Shown one piece after another: positions 1 through 5,999 of a stretch of 9,143 bases of DNA (within the stretch, counting starts at the first letter, position 1; each line of letters begins with the position of its first letter). The notes beneath the pieces are model-generated. The model was not told the DNA's origin and did not search any database. It saw only the letters and a list, made by a program, of their open reading frames with translations. The DNA comes from Gammaproteobacteria bacterium (GTDB lineage Bacteria > Pseudomonadota > Gammaproteobacteria > Pseudomonadales > Pseudohongiellaceae), in NCBI GenBank assembly GCA_016762995.1, contig JAESUT010000130.1, positions 1 through 9,143 on the forward strand. Direction: 5' to 3'. A program made the translations under genes and the position numbers.

Positions 1-676
1 CTTCTTTTACCATGTCAGCGGTGACGAACTCTGTCTTGCCAATAGCGACGATTAGTATGTCGGCGCTAGCGCAAAGTGCAGTGAGGTTTTTTGTTCTGCT
101 ATGAGCGATGGTAACGGTGGCGTTGCCTGGGTTGGTGTTGCGCGACATCAATACTGCCATGGGCGTGCCCACAATGTTGCTGCGGCCTAGCACCACACAA
201 TGCTTTCCTTCGGTATCTATCTCATAGCGTTTTAACAGTTCCATGATGCCATTGGGTGTGGCCGATATAAAAGTGGGCAGGCCTAGGCTCAGGCGGCCCA
301 CGTTTTCGGGGCAAAAACCGTCGACATCCTTGGAAGGGTCGATAGCCAAGATGATCTTGTTTTCATCAATATGCTTAGGTAGTGGCAATTGCACTATGAA
401 GCCATCGATCGCATCGTTGTTGTTTAGCTCATCGACTTTGGCGAGCAACTCTTGCTCGCTAATTGTGTCCTCAAGACGGATCGTGGTTGACTCGAAGCCT
501 ACCTCGGCACAGTCTTTTACCTTGAAGGCTACATAGTTTTGCGACGCGCCGTCATTTCCGACGAGTACCGCCGCGAGGTGAGGCGCGCGCTGGCCGTTGG
601 CTTTAATTTTAGAGACGGTCTGGGCTATTTCTTGACGAATTTCCGCCGAGCAAGACTTGCCATCAAGTAGTTGCAT
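1..676 (-). CDS. folD: Bifunctional FolD (methylene-THF dehydrogenase / methenyl-THF cyclohydrolase), 3' end cut by window edge
   Basis: Cytosolic enzyme that oxidises 5,10-methylene-THF with NADP and hydrolyses the methenyl product to 10-formyl-THF. My translation starts with MQLLDGKS at 676, and 225 codons lie in the window; the family has about 285-300 residues, so the C-terminal quarter is outside. Visible motifs are the catalytic Y48-xxx-K52 (YVAFK), QLPLP at 96-100, KDVDG at 116-120, the nucleotide-binding [10 protein letters not shown] at 164-173, and TKNL at 195-198. The usual GFHPxNVGR motif reads GFCPENVGR (C122). The insert [10 protein letters not shown] around 180-189 is typical of Bacteroidota-type FolD and differs from the E. 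coli form. A GGAAAG ribosome site lies 6 nt before ATG. The gene has its own promoter (757-785), so it is probably not only a read-through product of frmA-gloA. The family is certain; the origin is inference. Confidence 0.96.
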   Translation of the reverse strand, partial: MQLLDGKSCSAEIRQEIAQTVSKIKANGQRAPHLAAVLVGNDGASQNYVAFKVKDCAEVGFESTTIRLEDTISEQELLAKVDELNNNDAIDGFIVQLPLPKHIDENKIILAIDPSKDVDGFCPENVGRLSLGLPTFISATPNGIMELLKRYEIDTEGKHCVVLGRSNIVGTPMAVLMSRNTNPGNATVTIAHSRTKNLTALCASADILIVAIGKTEFVTADMVKE

Positions 677-756
677 AGTGATCTTTCCAGTGCTTTAGAG
701 GTACCCTAGCGTGCATGAGGTGCGTCGCTGGGAATAGCGTATTTCGAAGTGACACT

Positions 757-785
757 ATAATAAACGAGCGGCCAGTTTAGCTCAA
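757..785 (-). promoter_or_regulatory. Sigma70-like promoter of folD
   Basis: On the minus strand, TTGAGC (780-785) and TATTAT (757-762) are separated by exactly 17 nt. Transcription would start near 750, giving a leader of about 74 nt before the folD ATG. It sits in the gap after the gloA stop. Confidence 0.6.
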
Positions 786-804
786 GCTCGGCAGGCGATT
801 ATAG

Positions 805-1224
805 CTACCACTTGCCACTATTTTCCATGCTCTTCCACGGCTCGGTAGCCGGCAGTGCGTCGCCTCGCTGCAGGAGTTCGATCGAGATATTGTCCGGCGA
901 TCGAATAAACGCCATATGGCCATCGCGCGGCGGTCGATTGATAGTGACACCGGCATCCATTAGTTTCTGGCAAGTGTCGTAGATGTTATCTACAGAGTAG
1001 GCTAGGTGACCAAAATTACGGCCCTCTTCATACTCTTCAGGATCCCAGTTATAGGTGAGTTCTACCTGTGCATCTGTATCGCCTTCGGCGGCGAGAAATA
1101 CCAGGCTAAACCTGGCTTCCTCGAAATCGCGGCGCTGAAGTTGTTTGAGACCTAAGTGCTCGCAGTAGAATTCCAAAGACTTATCTAGGTCACTTACTCG
1201 GACCATTGTGTGAAGGTATTTCAT
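805..1224 (-). CDS. gloA: Lactoylglutathione lyase (glyoxalase I), Ni-type short form
   Basis: Converts the hemithioacetal of methylglyoxal and glutathione to S-lactoylglutathione in the cytosol. The 139-residue protein is a single glyoxalase/VOC unit of two beta-alpha-beta-beta-beta modules, close in length to E. coli GloA (135 aa). The four expected metal ligands are present: H5 (MKYLH), E55 (QVELTYNW), H73 (FGHLAYSV) and E116 (SIELLQ). The short form without the long inserts of the Zn-type eukaryotic enzymes suggests Ni/Co use, as in E. coli. The ORF starts at ATG 1224 with only a weak GAG upstream; the start is supported because H5 must be near the N-terminus. It lies 61 nt downstream of frmA on the same strand with no clear promoter in the gap, so cotranscription is likely. 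Its hydrolase partner GloB is not in the window. Confidence 0.96.
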   Translation of the reverse strand: MKYLHTMVRVSDLDKSLEFYCEHLGLKQLQRRDFEEARFSLVFLAAEGDTDAQVELTYNWDPEEYEEGRNFGHLAYSVDNIYDTCQKLMDAGVTINRPPRDGHMAFIRSPDNISIELLQRGDALPATEPWKSMENSGKW

Positions 1225-1263
1225 ACAGATTACTCGCCTAATGGTGTTAAAAACGGATTTGTG

Positions 1264-1283
1264 AGCGGCTTGTTAGAGCTGCT
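1264..1283 (-). repeat. Small hairpin between frmA and gloA
   Basis: AGCGGCT (1264-1270) and AGCTGCT (1277-1283) form a 7-bp stem with one G-U pair and a 6-nt loop, starting 2 nt after the frmA stop. No T-tract follows directly (a T5 run lies about 10 nt further on). It could be a processing or partial-attenuation element, or chance. Confidence 0.25.
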
Positions 1284-1285
1284 AG

Positions 1286-2392
1286 TTAGAAGAGCACAAC
1301 AGATCGTATGCTTTTGCCTTCATGCATTAGATCAAATGCCTTATTGATGTCTTCCAGCGGCATCGTGTGTGTAATGAGTGAGTCGATCTCGATCTTGCCA
1401 TCCATATACCAATCGACAATTTTGGGTACATCGCTGCGGCCACGTGCGCCTCCAAAGGCGGTGCCTTTCCACGAGCGGCCGGTTACCAGCTGAAAAGGGC
1501 GTGTAGAGATCTCTTGCCCGGCTCCAGCTACGCCAATGATAAAAGACTCGCCCCATCCCTTGTGGCAGCATTCTAGCGCCTGACGCATGGTTGAGGTATT
1601 GCCTATGCACTCGAAAGAATAGTCTACGCCACCGCCGGTTAACTCGATTATAGCCTCAGTGACATCGTCGATGTCCCTTGGGTTAATGAAGTCGGTCATG
1701 CCGAATTCGCGGGCGAGTTTCTCGCGGTCGCCATTGAGGTCGACACCAATGATTCGGTCTGCTCCAACCATCGCTGCTCCCTGGACAACATTCAGGCCGA
1801 TGCCACCGAGCCCGAAAATCGCAACCGTGCTACCCGGTTCCACCTTGGCATCGAACACTACTGCGCCCACGCCAGTGGTGACGCCGCAGCCGATATAGCA
1901 CACCTTGTCGAATGGTGCGTCTGAGCGAATCTTTGCTAGGGCGATCTCAGGCAGTACCGTGTAATTGGAAAAAGTAGAGCACCCCATATAATGCAAGATA
2001 GGTTTGCCATCAAGAGAGAAGCGGCTTGTGCCGTCTGGCATCAGCCCCTGACCCTGTGTGGCGCGTATCGATTGGCAGAGATTTGTCTTAGGATTCAGGC
2101 AGAAATCACACTCACGGCATTCGGGTGTATAGAGTGGAATGACGGTATCGCCAACCTTTAGCGAGCGAACACCAGCGCCGACTTCGACGACAATGCCAGC
2201 ACCTTCATGGCCGAGTATGGCGGGGAAAGCGCCCTCGGGGTCGTTGCCTGACAGGGTGAACGCATCGGTATGGCAGATGCCAGTGGCTTTTATCTCAACG
2301 AGAACTTCTCCAGCTTTTGGGCCTTCCAGATCGACTTCGACGATTTCAAGGGGCTTGCCTGCTTCGAATGCTACCGCAGCGCGTGATTTCAT
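1286..2392 (-). CDS. frmA: S-(hydroxymethyl)glutathione dehydrogenase / class III alcohol dehydrogenase
   Basis: Zn-dependent, NAD-linked oxidation of S-hydroxymethylglutathione (the formaldehyde-glutathione adduct) to S-formylglutathione; the family also reduces S-nitrosoglutathione. The 368 residues match the family length. Catalytic zinc ligands are C40 (GICHTD), H62-E63 (GHEGAG) and C169 (IGCGVTTG). The structural zinc site is C92, C95, C98 and C106. R110 in SIRATQG corresponds to the class III arginine that binds the glutathione carboxylate. The Rossmann motif GLGGIG is at 194-199, with D218 ending the second strand, fitting NAD preference. A strong AAGGAAG ribosome site lies 6 nt upstream of ATG. 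It leads the frmA-gloA unit from the promoter at 2447-2475. No frmR or frmB (S-formylglutathione hydrolase) is adjacent, unlike in the E. coli operon. Confidence 0.97.
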   Translation of the reverse strand: MKSRAAVAFEAGKPLEIVEVDLEGPKAGEVLVEIKATGICHTDAFTLSGNDPEGAFPAILGHEGAGIVVEVGAGVRSLKVGDTVIPLYTPECRECDFCLNPKTNLCQSIRATQGQGLMPDGTSRFSLDGKPILHYMGCSTFSNYTVLPEIALAKIRSDAPFDKVCYIGCGVTTGVGAVVFDAKVEPGSTVAIFGLGGIGLNVVQGAAMVGADRIIGVDLNGDREKLAREFGMTDFINPRDIDDVTEAIIELTGGGVDYSFECIGNTSTMRQALECCHKGWGESFIIGVAGAGQEISTRPFQLVTGRSWKGTAFGGARGRSDVPKIVDWYMDGKIEIDSLITHTMPLEDINKAFDLMHEGKSIRSVVLF

Positions 2393-2446
2393 GAATTTCT
2401 TCCTTGTTGTTGAGGCTGTTGCTGAGATTATTGTCTAATTGCTCGC

Positions 2447-2475
2447 ATTGTAAGAGCCCTGTGCGCTAGCGGCAA
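2447..2475 (-). promoter_or_regulatory. Sigma70-like promoter of frmA-gloA
   Basis: On the minus strand, TTGCCG (2470-2475) and TACAAT (2447-2452) are spaced by 17 nt. The leader to the frmA ATG would be about 48 nt and contains the AAGGAAG ribosome site at 2399-2405. Confidence 0.55.
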
Positions 2476-2734
2476 CTTAGGGTGTCATAGGATTGTGTAA
2501 GCTCTGCATGGAGCTTGTCCGGCGCTGGAGCTTGCCCCTAGATGCGAGTATTATCGTGCCCTTAATTGTGAGCCATGGCAATCATGAAGAGAACCGCTCT
2601 GCGCTTATGTGCCCTACTTGAGACGCAGGGTATCGTTGAAGAGTTGTTTGATCGTCACGAACGTAGGCGCTAGTTCACTCCACGTTTTATTATTAGCTAG
2701 CTCGATGCTGAATTGACCTAATTTGTAACCGTAT
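2476..2734. other. Intergenic region between divergent frmA and tauE-like gene
   Basis: Together with the frmA leader, this makes a 342-nt stretch without a convincing gene. It holds a small inverted repeat (AAGCTC 2499-2504 / GAGCTT 2511-2516) overlapping a direct repeat (TGGAGCTTGTCC 2509-2520, TGGAGCTTGCCC 2526-2537, period 17). These sit just upstream of the frmA -35 box, where an activator or repressor could bind. A 32-codon ORF (2575-2673, plus) has no ribosome site and is not called. No clear promoter for the rightward gene is visible. Confidence 0.4.
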
Positions 2735-3442
2735 ATGGAAATCGCAATAGTCGTATTTGTAATATTCATTGGCTCGTTTGTGCAGAGTTCAATCGGTTTC
2801 GGCTTGGCTATTGTCGCGGCTCCCATTCTTTTCCTGATAGATCCGCTTTATGTGCCCGCGCCGATTACTATCTCGGCGTTAACCTTGTCGGTTGCAAATT
2901 CTTATAGCCACTGGCGCTCGATCTCGTTTCGGGGTCTGAGGTTTGCGATTCTAGGGAGAGTCCCAGGGACTATATCGGGTGGTTTTCTGCTGCTTTGGAT
3001 CGATCAGGAAGCGCTTGCATTGTGGTTGGGTCTGTCCGTTCTCGTTGCGGTGGCTCTGAGTATGAGCAATATCGTTTTTAAGGCAAATGGGAAGTCGCTT
3101 TTCTGTGCGGGTTTTCTTTCAGGATTCATGGGCACTAGCACCTCAATCGGCGGGCCGCCTATGGCATTGGTGATGCAACACCAAGAGAACGACTTTATTC
3201 GGGCGAATCTAGCGGCCTTCTTTGTGGTTAGCTGTTTTATGTCTCTGGTGATGCTGTTCAGCATCGGGCGCTTTGGTATGGAACATATTATGATTTCGCT
3301 ACCAATGATGCCTGCCACATTAGCGGGATACTGGGTGGCGATGCGCACGATGCATCATATCTCGCACCAGAATCTTCGCCGCGTCTCGCTGGGGCTCTGT
3401 GTAATCGCTGGCCTAGCTGCCACCGCCTCATATTGGTTTTAA
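2735..3442 (+). CDS. TauE/SafE-family inner-membrane permease (putative anion/sulfonate-type exporter)
   Basis: Members of this family (PF01925) are inner-membrane proteins of 7-8 helices linked to export of sulfite, sulfoacetate or related organic anions; the substrate here is unknown. The 235 residues are strongly hydrophobic. The two family repeats are visible: FVQSSIGFGLAIVAAPIL at 15-32 and GFLSGFMGTSTSIGGPPMAL at 126-145, followed by VMQHQ. A charged loop (ENDFIRAN, 151-158) and a basic C-terminal loop (HQNLRR, 211-216) fit the topology. An in-frame TAA at 2726-2728 forces the start to 2735 or later, yet no Shine-Dalgarno precedes this ATG, so translation may be weak or leaderless. It is followed 214 nt later by a TetR regulator on the same strand, a possible but unproven partner. 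Confidence 0.88.
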   Translation: MEIAIVVFVIFIGSFVQSSIGFGLAIVAAPILFLIDPLYVPAPITISALTLSVANSYSHWRSISFRGLRFAILGRVPGTISGGFLLLWIDQEALALWLGLSVLVAVALSMSNIVFKANGKSLFCAGFLSGFMGTSTSIGGPPMALVMQHQENDFIRANLAAFFVVSCFMSLVMLFSIGRFGMEHIMISLPMMPATLAGYWVAMRTMHHISHQNLRRVSLGLCVIAGLAATASYWF

Positions 3443-3656
3443 CGCTGCTAGTAGCGCAGCAAAAACGGCACCAACGTAATGATTTGAAGCTCGTAAGTTG
3501 AACTTCGCCGATGTTAGATAAGCGTTCAGCTAAAAGGTCTCATGTTATTCGAATAGAAAGGTTTTTTGTGGTTAACTCTTGCGTCTAGTACGCCTGTATT
3601 GCGATGCTGTGATTAACAGGCAGAGACAGAAACGAATCAGAGAAGGTAGGAGAACA
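3443..3656 (+). other. Spacer between permease and TetR regulator, with small palindromes
   Basis: There is no gene here. A short hairpin (GCTGC 3444-3448 / GCAGC 3456-3460) starts 1 nt after the permease stop but lacks a T-tract, so it is a poor terminator. Two small palindromes, AAGTTGAACTT (3495-3505) and TATTCGAATA (3546-3555), lie upstream of the TetR gene and are candidate autoregulatory operators, though short. A clear -35/-10 pair is not evident. Confidence 0.3.
3648..3652 (+). promoter_or_regulatory. Ribosome binding site fixing the TetR start
   Basis: AGGAG lies 4 nt before ATG 3657. It argues for that start over the in-frame TTG at 3579, which has no ribosome site and would add 26 basic residues unlike a folded domain. 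Confidence 0.7.
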
Positions 3657-4430
3657 ATGTCAGCTTGGCCAATCGAAATTAGCATGGAGTCCTTTGATGA
3701 GGCTTGGACCTTAGAGGGGGAGACTTTTTGGCGCTGTGTTTTCGAGATGCATAAACACAAGATGGAGATTAAGAACCCAAAAATTGCCATCGGCAACCTT
3801 GAGAAAATATTTTCGGCCACTTTCACTCTAGCAAATACCAAAGGCTTTCAGGCGATGAGCCTGAGAGATCTGAGCCGAGAGACCGGCATAAGTATGGGTG
3901 GCCTCTACGCTTATATCGGAAGTAAGAACGATCTCGCTTCAGTGATAGAAGGCGTGCTAAGAAATACTATCGATCAGATCATCGGTGGATTAAGTTCTCA
4001 TAACCTCGAGCCACTGCAGTGCTTGCGTGCAATTGTTTATGGGGAAATATTTGCCATGGAGAAGCTGAGTCCTTGGTACTACTTCTGCTTCATGGAATTG
4101 AAAGGCTTGCCCAAGGAGCAGCAACAGCAAACTTTAGAGCTTGAGTTGCGCTTCGAGGGCATATTATTGGACGCAATCCACGCCGGCGTGGCGAGCGGGC
4201 AATTCGTTTGCGATCAACCTGAGTTACTAGCCTCTCAAGTGACGGCTCAGCTGCAGCAGTGGCACCTGAAACGGTGGAAGTTCAAATTGCGAGAAATTGG
4301 TAAGATAGAGTATGCGCAGTTTGTTTTCGAGAGCCTTCTCAAGTGTTTGCAATACTCGGCTGACGGCATTGAAGATGGCAATAAGAGTGCAACGTTGAGT
4401 TCTGAAGGAGGAGAGCCAGCGCGAGCTTAG
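3657..4430 (+). CDS. TetR/AcrR-family transcriptional regulator with long N-terminal extension
   Basis: One-component DNA-binding repressor; its ligand and targets are unknown. In the 257-residue protein the TetR_N helix-turn-helix spans about 45-98: a first helix (NLEKIFSATFTLANTKGF), then MSLRDLSRETGIS and the recognition helix SMGGLYAYIGSKNDLA, which are textbook TetR positions. The remaining ~155 residues are a helical ligand/dimer domain (WYYFCFMELKG at 140-150, a QQQQ run at 155-158). The oddity is about 45 residues before the HTH, rich in W, E and F (MSAWPIEISMESF onward), where most TetR proteins have 5-20. The last ~25 residues look disordered. The start is chosen by the AGGAG site. 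It converges with the acyltransferase gene, the two stops being 5 nt apart. The nearest candidate target is the permease upstream, or the gene itself. Confidence 0.9.
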   Translation: MSAWPIEISMESFDEAWTLEGETFWRCVFEMHKHKMEIKNPKIAIGNLEKIFSATFTLANTKGFQAMSLRDLSRETGISMGGLYAYIGSKNDLASVIEGVLRNTIDQIIGGLSSHNLEPLQCLRAIVYGEIFAMEKLSPWYYFCFMELKGLPKEQQQQTLELELRFEGILLDAIHAGVASGQFVCDQPELLASQVTAQLQQWHLKRWKFKLREIGKIEYAQFVFESLLKCLQYSADGIEDGNKSATLSSEGGEPARA

Positions 4431-4435
4431 CTTGC

Positions 4436-5011
4436 CTAGCTGTTCTCGGCATTTAGTCCTTTTTTTGTGGCATAGAAGCTGCGAATGTCCTGCATGTCTT
4501 TATCTAGATCCCCAGTAGGGTGAAAGAAGTCTGCGAGCCCGGCTTCTTTGTTGCGCGCATCCAAATAGCCCATCAATATTGGCACCTCGGCACTATTTGC
4601 TATGTGGTAGAAGCCGGTCTTCCATTTACTTACCTTGCGTCTAGTGCCTTCGGGTGGCACTAGCACTACAAAATTATCGTGTCTCTTAAACTGCTCGACG
4701 ATATCATCCACAACGTTGTGTGACTTGGCGCGATTGATAGGAATGCCGCCTAGCCACCTCATGATGCCAGAAAAGGGGAAAGAGAAGAGGGTGTGTTTGC
4801 CCATCCAACAAAGCTGCAATCGCAATTCCAAAACAACCAGCAGCATTAAGGGAAAATCCCAATTGCTGGTGTGGGGGGCAGCAATAAGGACATATTTTGG
4901 AACAGATACTTTGCTGCCGATTGATGTCCAGCCAATAAGCTTGAGGATCAAAATTGCTAGAAGGCGCAGCAGTGGTGTGACTACCGGTGTAGAAAAAATT
5001 GTGGTTCGCAT
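4436..5011 (-). CDS. PlsC-like 1-acylglycerol-phosphate acyltransferase family protein (short form)
   Basis: Membrane-associated lysophospholipid acyltransferase superfamily member; it likely moves an acyl group to a lyso- or glycerol-phosphate acceptor, but the substrate is unknown. At 191 residues it is shorter than E. coli PlsC (245). Visible motifs are block I HTSNWD with H47 and D52 (the catalytic HX4D), block II GGIPINR at 88-94, block III PPEGTRR at 119-125, and block IV VPILMGYLD at 143-151. A hydrophobic segment at about 13-29 probably anchors the N-terminus. It is probably a paralogue, not the essential PlsC. No Shine-Dalgarno is seen before ATG 5011, but an extended -10 promoter lies just upstream. 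It is convergent with the TetR gene and separated from the next minus-strand gene by a long inverted repeat. Confidence 0.92.
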   Translation of the reverse strand: MRTTIFSTPVVTPLLRLLAILILKLIGWTSIGSKVSVPKYVLIAAPHTSNWDFPLMLLVVLELRLQLCWMGKHTLFSFPFSGIMRWLGGIPINRAKSHNVVDDIVEQFKRHDNFVVLVPPEGTRRKVSKWKTGFYHIANSAEVPILMGYLDARNKEAGLADFFHPTGDLDKDMQDIRSFYATKKGLNAENS

Positions 5012-5038
5012 CGTCGTCTATTCTAATTGAACGAGAAC

Positions 5039-5047
5039 AGTATAGCA
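5039..5047 (-). promoter_or_regulatory. Extended -10 promoter of the acyltransferase gene
   Basis: The minus strand reads TGCTATACT, an extended -10 (TGnTATACT). The -35 position, about 17 nt further upstream (5062-5067, GAATTA), is poor and falls inside the long inverted repeat. The leader would be only about 20 nt. Confidence 0.5.
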
Positions 5048-5053
5048 GAGGTG

Positions 5054-5153
5054 CCCTAGGGTAATTCCGAATAATTCCCTGGCAGCGTTGGCCTTGATCT
5101 CGAATAGTTCGAGGGCCAGAGCTGCCATAGGATTATTTAAGCCAAAACTAGGG
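5054..5153. repeat. Long imperfect inverted repeat (hairpin-forming) between two minus-strand genes
   Basis: Nested matching arms, from outside in: CCCTAG 5054-5059 with CTAGGG 5148-5153; AATAAT 5070-5075 with ATTATT 5132-5137; CCT 5078-5080 with AGG 5129-5131; GGCAGC 5081-5086 with GCTGCC 5121-5126; TT/AG pairs; GGCC 5090-5093 with GGCC 5114-5117; CTCGAA 5099-5104 with TTCGAG 5108-5113, closing on a 3-nt loop. The core (5070-5137) pairs about 27 of its bases per arm, with small bulges. Both sides have a 10-nt gap between the outer CTAGGG and the AT-rich arm. It starts about 28 nt after the stop of the secreted-protein gene, so it may act as that gene's terminator or 3' stabiliser, though no T-tract follows. 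A small non-coding mobile repeat is the alternative. Confidence 0.7.
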
Positions 5154-5180
5154 CCGAATATTCCGAGCTAGGCGTGCAGG

Positions 5181-5747
5181 TTAATCGTAGTGAAAGGTCA
5201 CGGTAAAATATTCCCTTCGTTTCGCCTTGACGCTGATGTAGTCGACATACCCCCTGGTTGTTAAGAATTGACTGGGGTGATAAAGACTAAGTGAATAGCC
5301 GGTATGGCTGATTAGTCTTTTCCTTGGGTAGGTTATAACATCATTTATATGGACTGCATCGCGCTCAATGCCAGTGAAACTAATTCCGGTTACGGGCCTG
5401 TTTGGATAAGGGTTCTCGATGATCCGTGTTCGGCGCGAGCTTCCGCCTCGAATTGGTTCGCTGGTGAAGCTCATTCTGTTATAGCTATCCCAGTTGGAGC
5501 GTCTGCCATTTGAGCCGCGCGCCGAATTGTCGTGGCGGCCATGGTACTCGCGGCCATGACGAGAACGCTGGGGTGAGTAGTTCGCGGCATGCTGAACAGC
5601 CCCACTTACTAGGAAAGTGGGCGCTACGTTTAGCAGCAAGCTTTCTAAGGCATTGCGGCCGCGAGCATGATCTGCATAAGCTGCACTCGATCCTAAAATT
5701 AGGATTGTGGTTAAGGCTAGTAGCGTTGCTCTAATTGGGTTCGTCAT
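5181..5747 (-). CDS. Unrecognised secreted basic protein (signal peptide, Arg/His-rich linker, beta-rich C-terminus)
   Basis: I do not recognise the family. The start at 5747 is set by a GAGGAG ribosome site 7 nt upstream and a clear signal peptide: MTNPIRAT, a hydrophobic core LLALTTILILGSS, and AYA-D with predicted cleavage after A25. The open frame runs back to 5849, but that start would bury the signal peptide. The mature ~163 residues have three parts: a short segment with NALESLLLNVAPTF (residues 32-45); a linker at about 58-105 dense in R, H, G, S and N; and a C-terminal ~75 residues from RPVTGISFTG to the end, alternating hydrophobic and polar and ending FTVTFHYD, like a small beta-sandwich. 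It has only a loose pattern likeness to YaaI/DUF2541-type periplasmic domains. Likely periplasmic or surface-exposed; mature cysteines are absent. A -10-like TATTAT lies just upstream. Confidence 0.8.
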   Translation of the reverse strand: MTNPIRATLLALTTILILGSSAAYADHARGRNALESLLLNVAPTFLVSGAVQHAANYSPQRSRHGREYHGRHDNSARGSNGRRSNWDSYNRMSFTSEPIRGGSSRRTRIIENPYPNRPVTGISFTGIERDAVHINDVITYPRKRLISHTGYSLSLYHPSQFLTTRGYVDYISVKAKRREYFTVTFHYD

Positions 5748-5754
5748 CGTAATT

Positions 5755-5760
5755 CTCCTC
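5755..5760 (-). promoter_or_regulatory. Ribosome binding site deciding the secreted-protein start
   Basis: The minus strand reads GAGGAG, 7 nt before ATG 5747. It is the strongest Shine-Dalgarno in the window and excludes the upstream in-frame ATG at 5849. Confidence 0.75.
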
Positions 5761-5772
5761 TTGCCAGGTTTC

Positions 5773-5778
5773 ATAATA
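5773..5778 (-). promoter_or_regulatory. Candidate -10 box of the secreted-protein gene
   Basis: The minus strand reads TATTAT, giving a leader of about 19 nt that holds the GAGGAG site. The -35 region is weak (TTCTTA at 16 nt spacing), so an activator or another sigma factor may be needed if this is real. Confidence 0.35.
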
Positions 5779-5951
5779 CGAAATGCAGATGAACTAAGAA
5801 TGAATGAGAACGACGTTTCTAGCTTGCTCCCGTCTGTAGACGTTTGCATGCAGTAGGGTGGAGCATGATATGGGTTTAGATGCCGCTGCGAAGGGGCTAG
5901 TGAGGGGGGCTCGCTTAGATAGACTCACTATGTGGCTTAGGTAGCAATTGG

Positions 5952-5995
5952 ACAGATAGCTCGGCTTGCGCTAATCATCACCAAGCTCTCTCTGT
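5952..5995 (-). repeat. Hairpin just downstream of the nitroreductase gene
   Basis: ACAGA (5952-5956) pairs with TCTGT (5991-5995), and AGCTCGG (5958-5964) with CCAAGCT (5981-5987) including one G-T pair. That gives 12 bp around a 16-nt loop, beginning about 5 nt after the stop at 6000. It lacks a T-tract, so it is a weak terminator or a 3' stabilising stem. The rest of the 252-nt gap 5748-5999 holds only the promoter elements of the next gene. Confidence 0.4.
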
Positions 5996-5999
5996 TGGC

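Noticed and set aside
243..536. 97-codon plus-strand ORF
   Set aside because: It lies antisense inside folD, whose minus-strand translation is an unmistakable family match; this frame has no protein-like features.
2575..2673. 32-codon plus-strand ORF in the frmA/permease gap
   Set aside because: No ribosome site or promoter; ATGs at 2575 and 2584 are equally unsupported. Its ending EELFDRHERRR looks protein-like, but nothing else supports it.
2614..2826. 70-codon minus-strand ORF across the permease start
   Set aside because: It is antisense to the permease start, has no ribosome site, and its composition is that of a reverse-strand shadow.
3579..3656. TTG start 26 codons upstream in the TetR frame
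   Set aside because: No ribosome site; the AGGAG at 3648-3652 points to ATG 3657.
2735..4430. Permease plus TetR as a defined sulfonate export operon
   Set aside because: The 214-nt gap, lack of shared operators and absence of sulfonate catabolic genes make this only a possibility, so it is not claimed.
5748..5849. 34-codon upstream extension of the secreted-protein gene
   Set aside because: It would bury a clear signal peptide and ignore the GAGGAG site before 5747.
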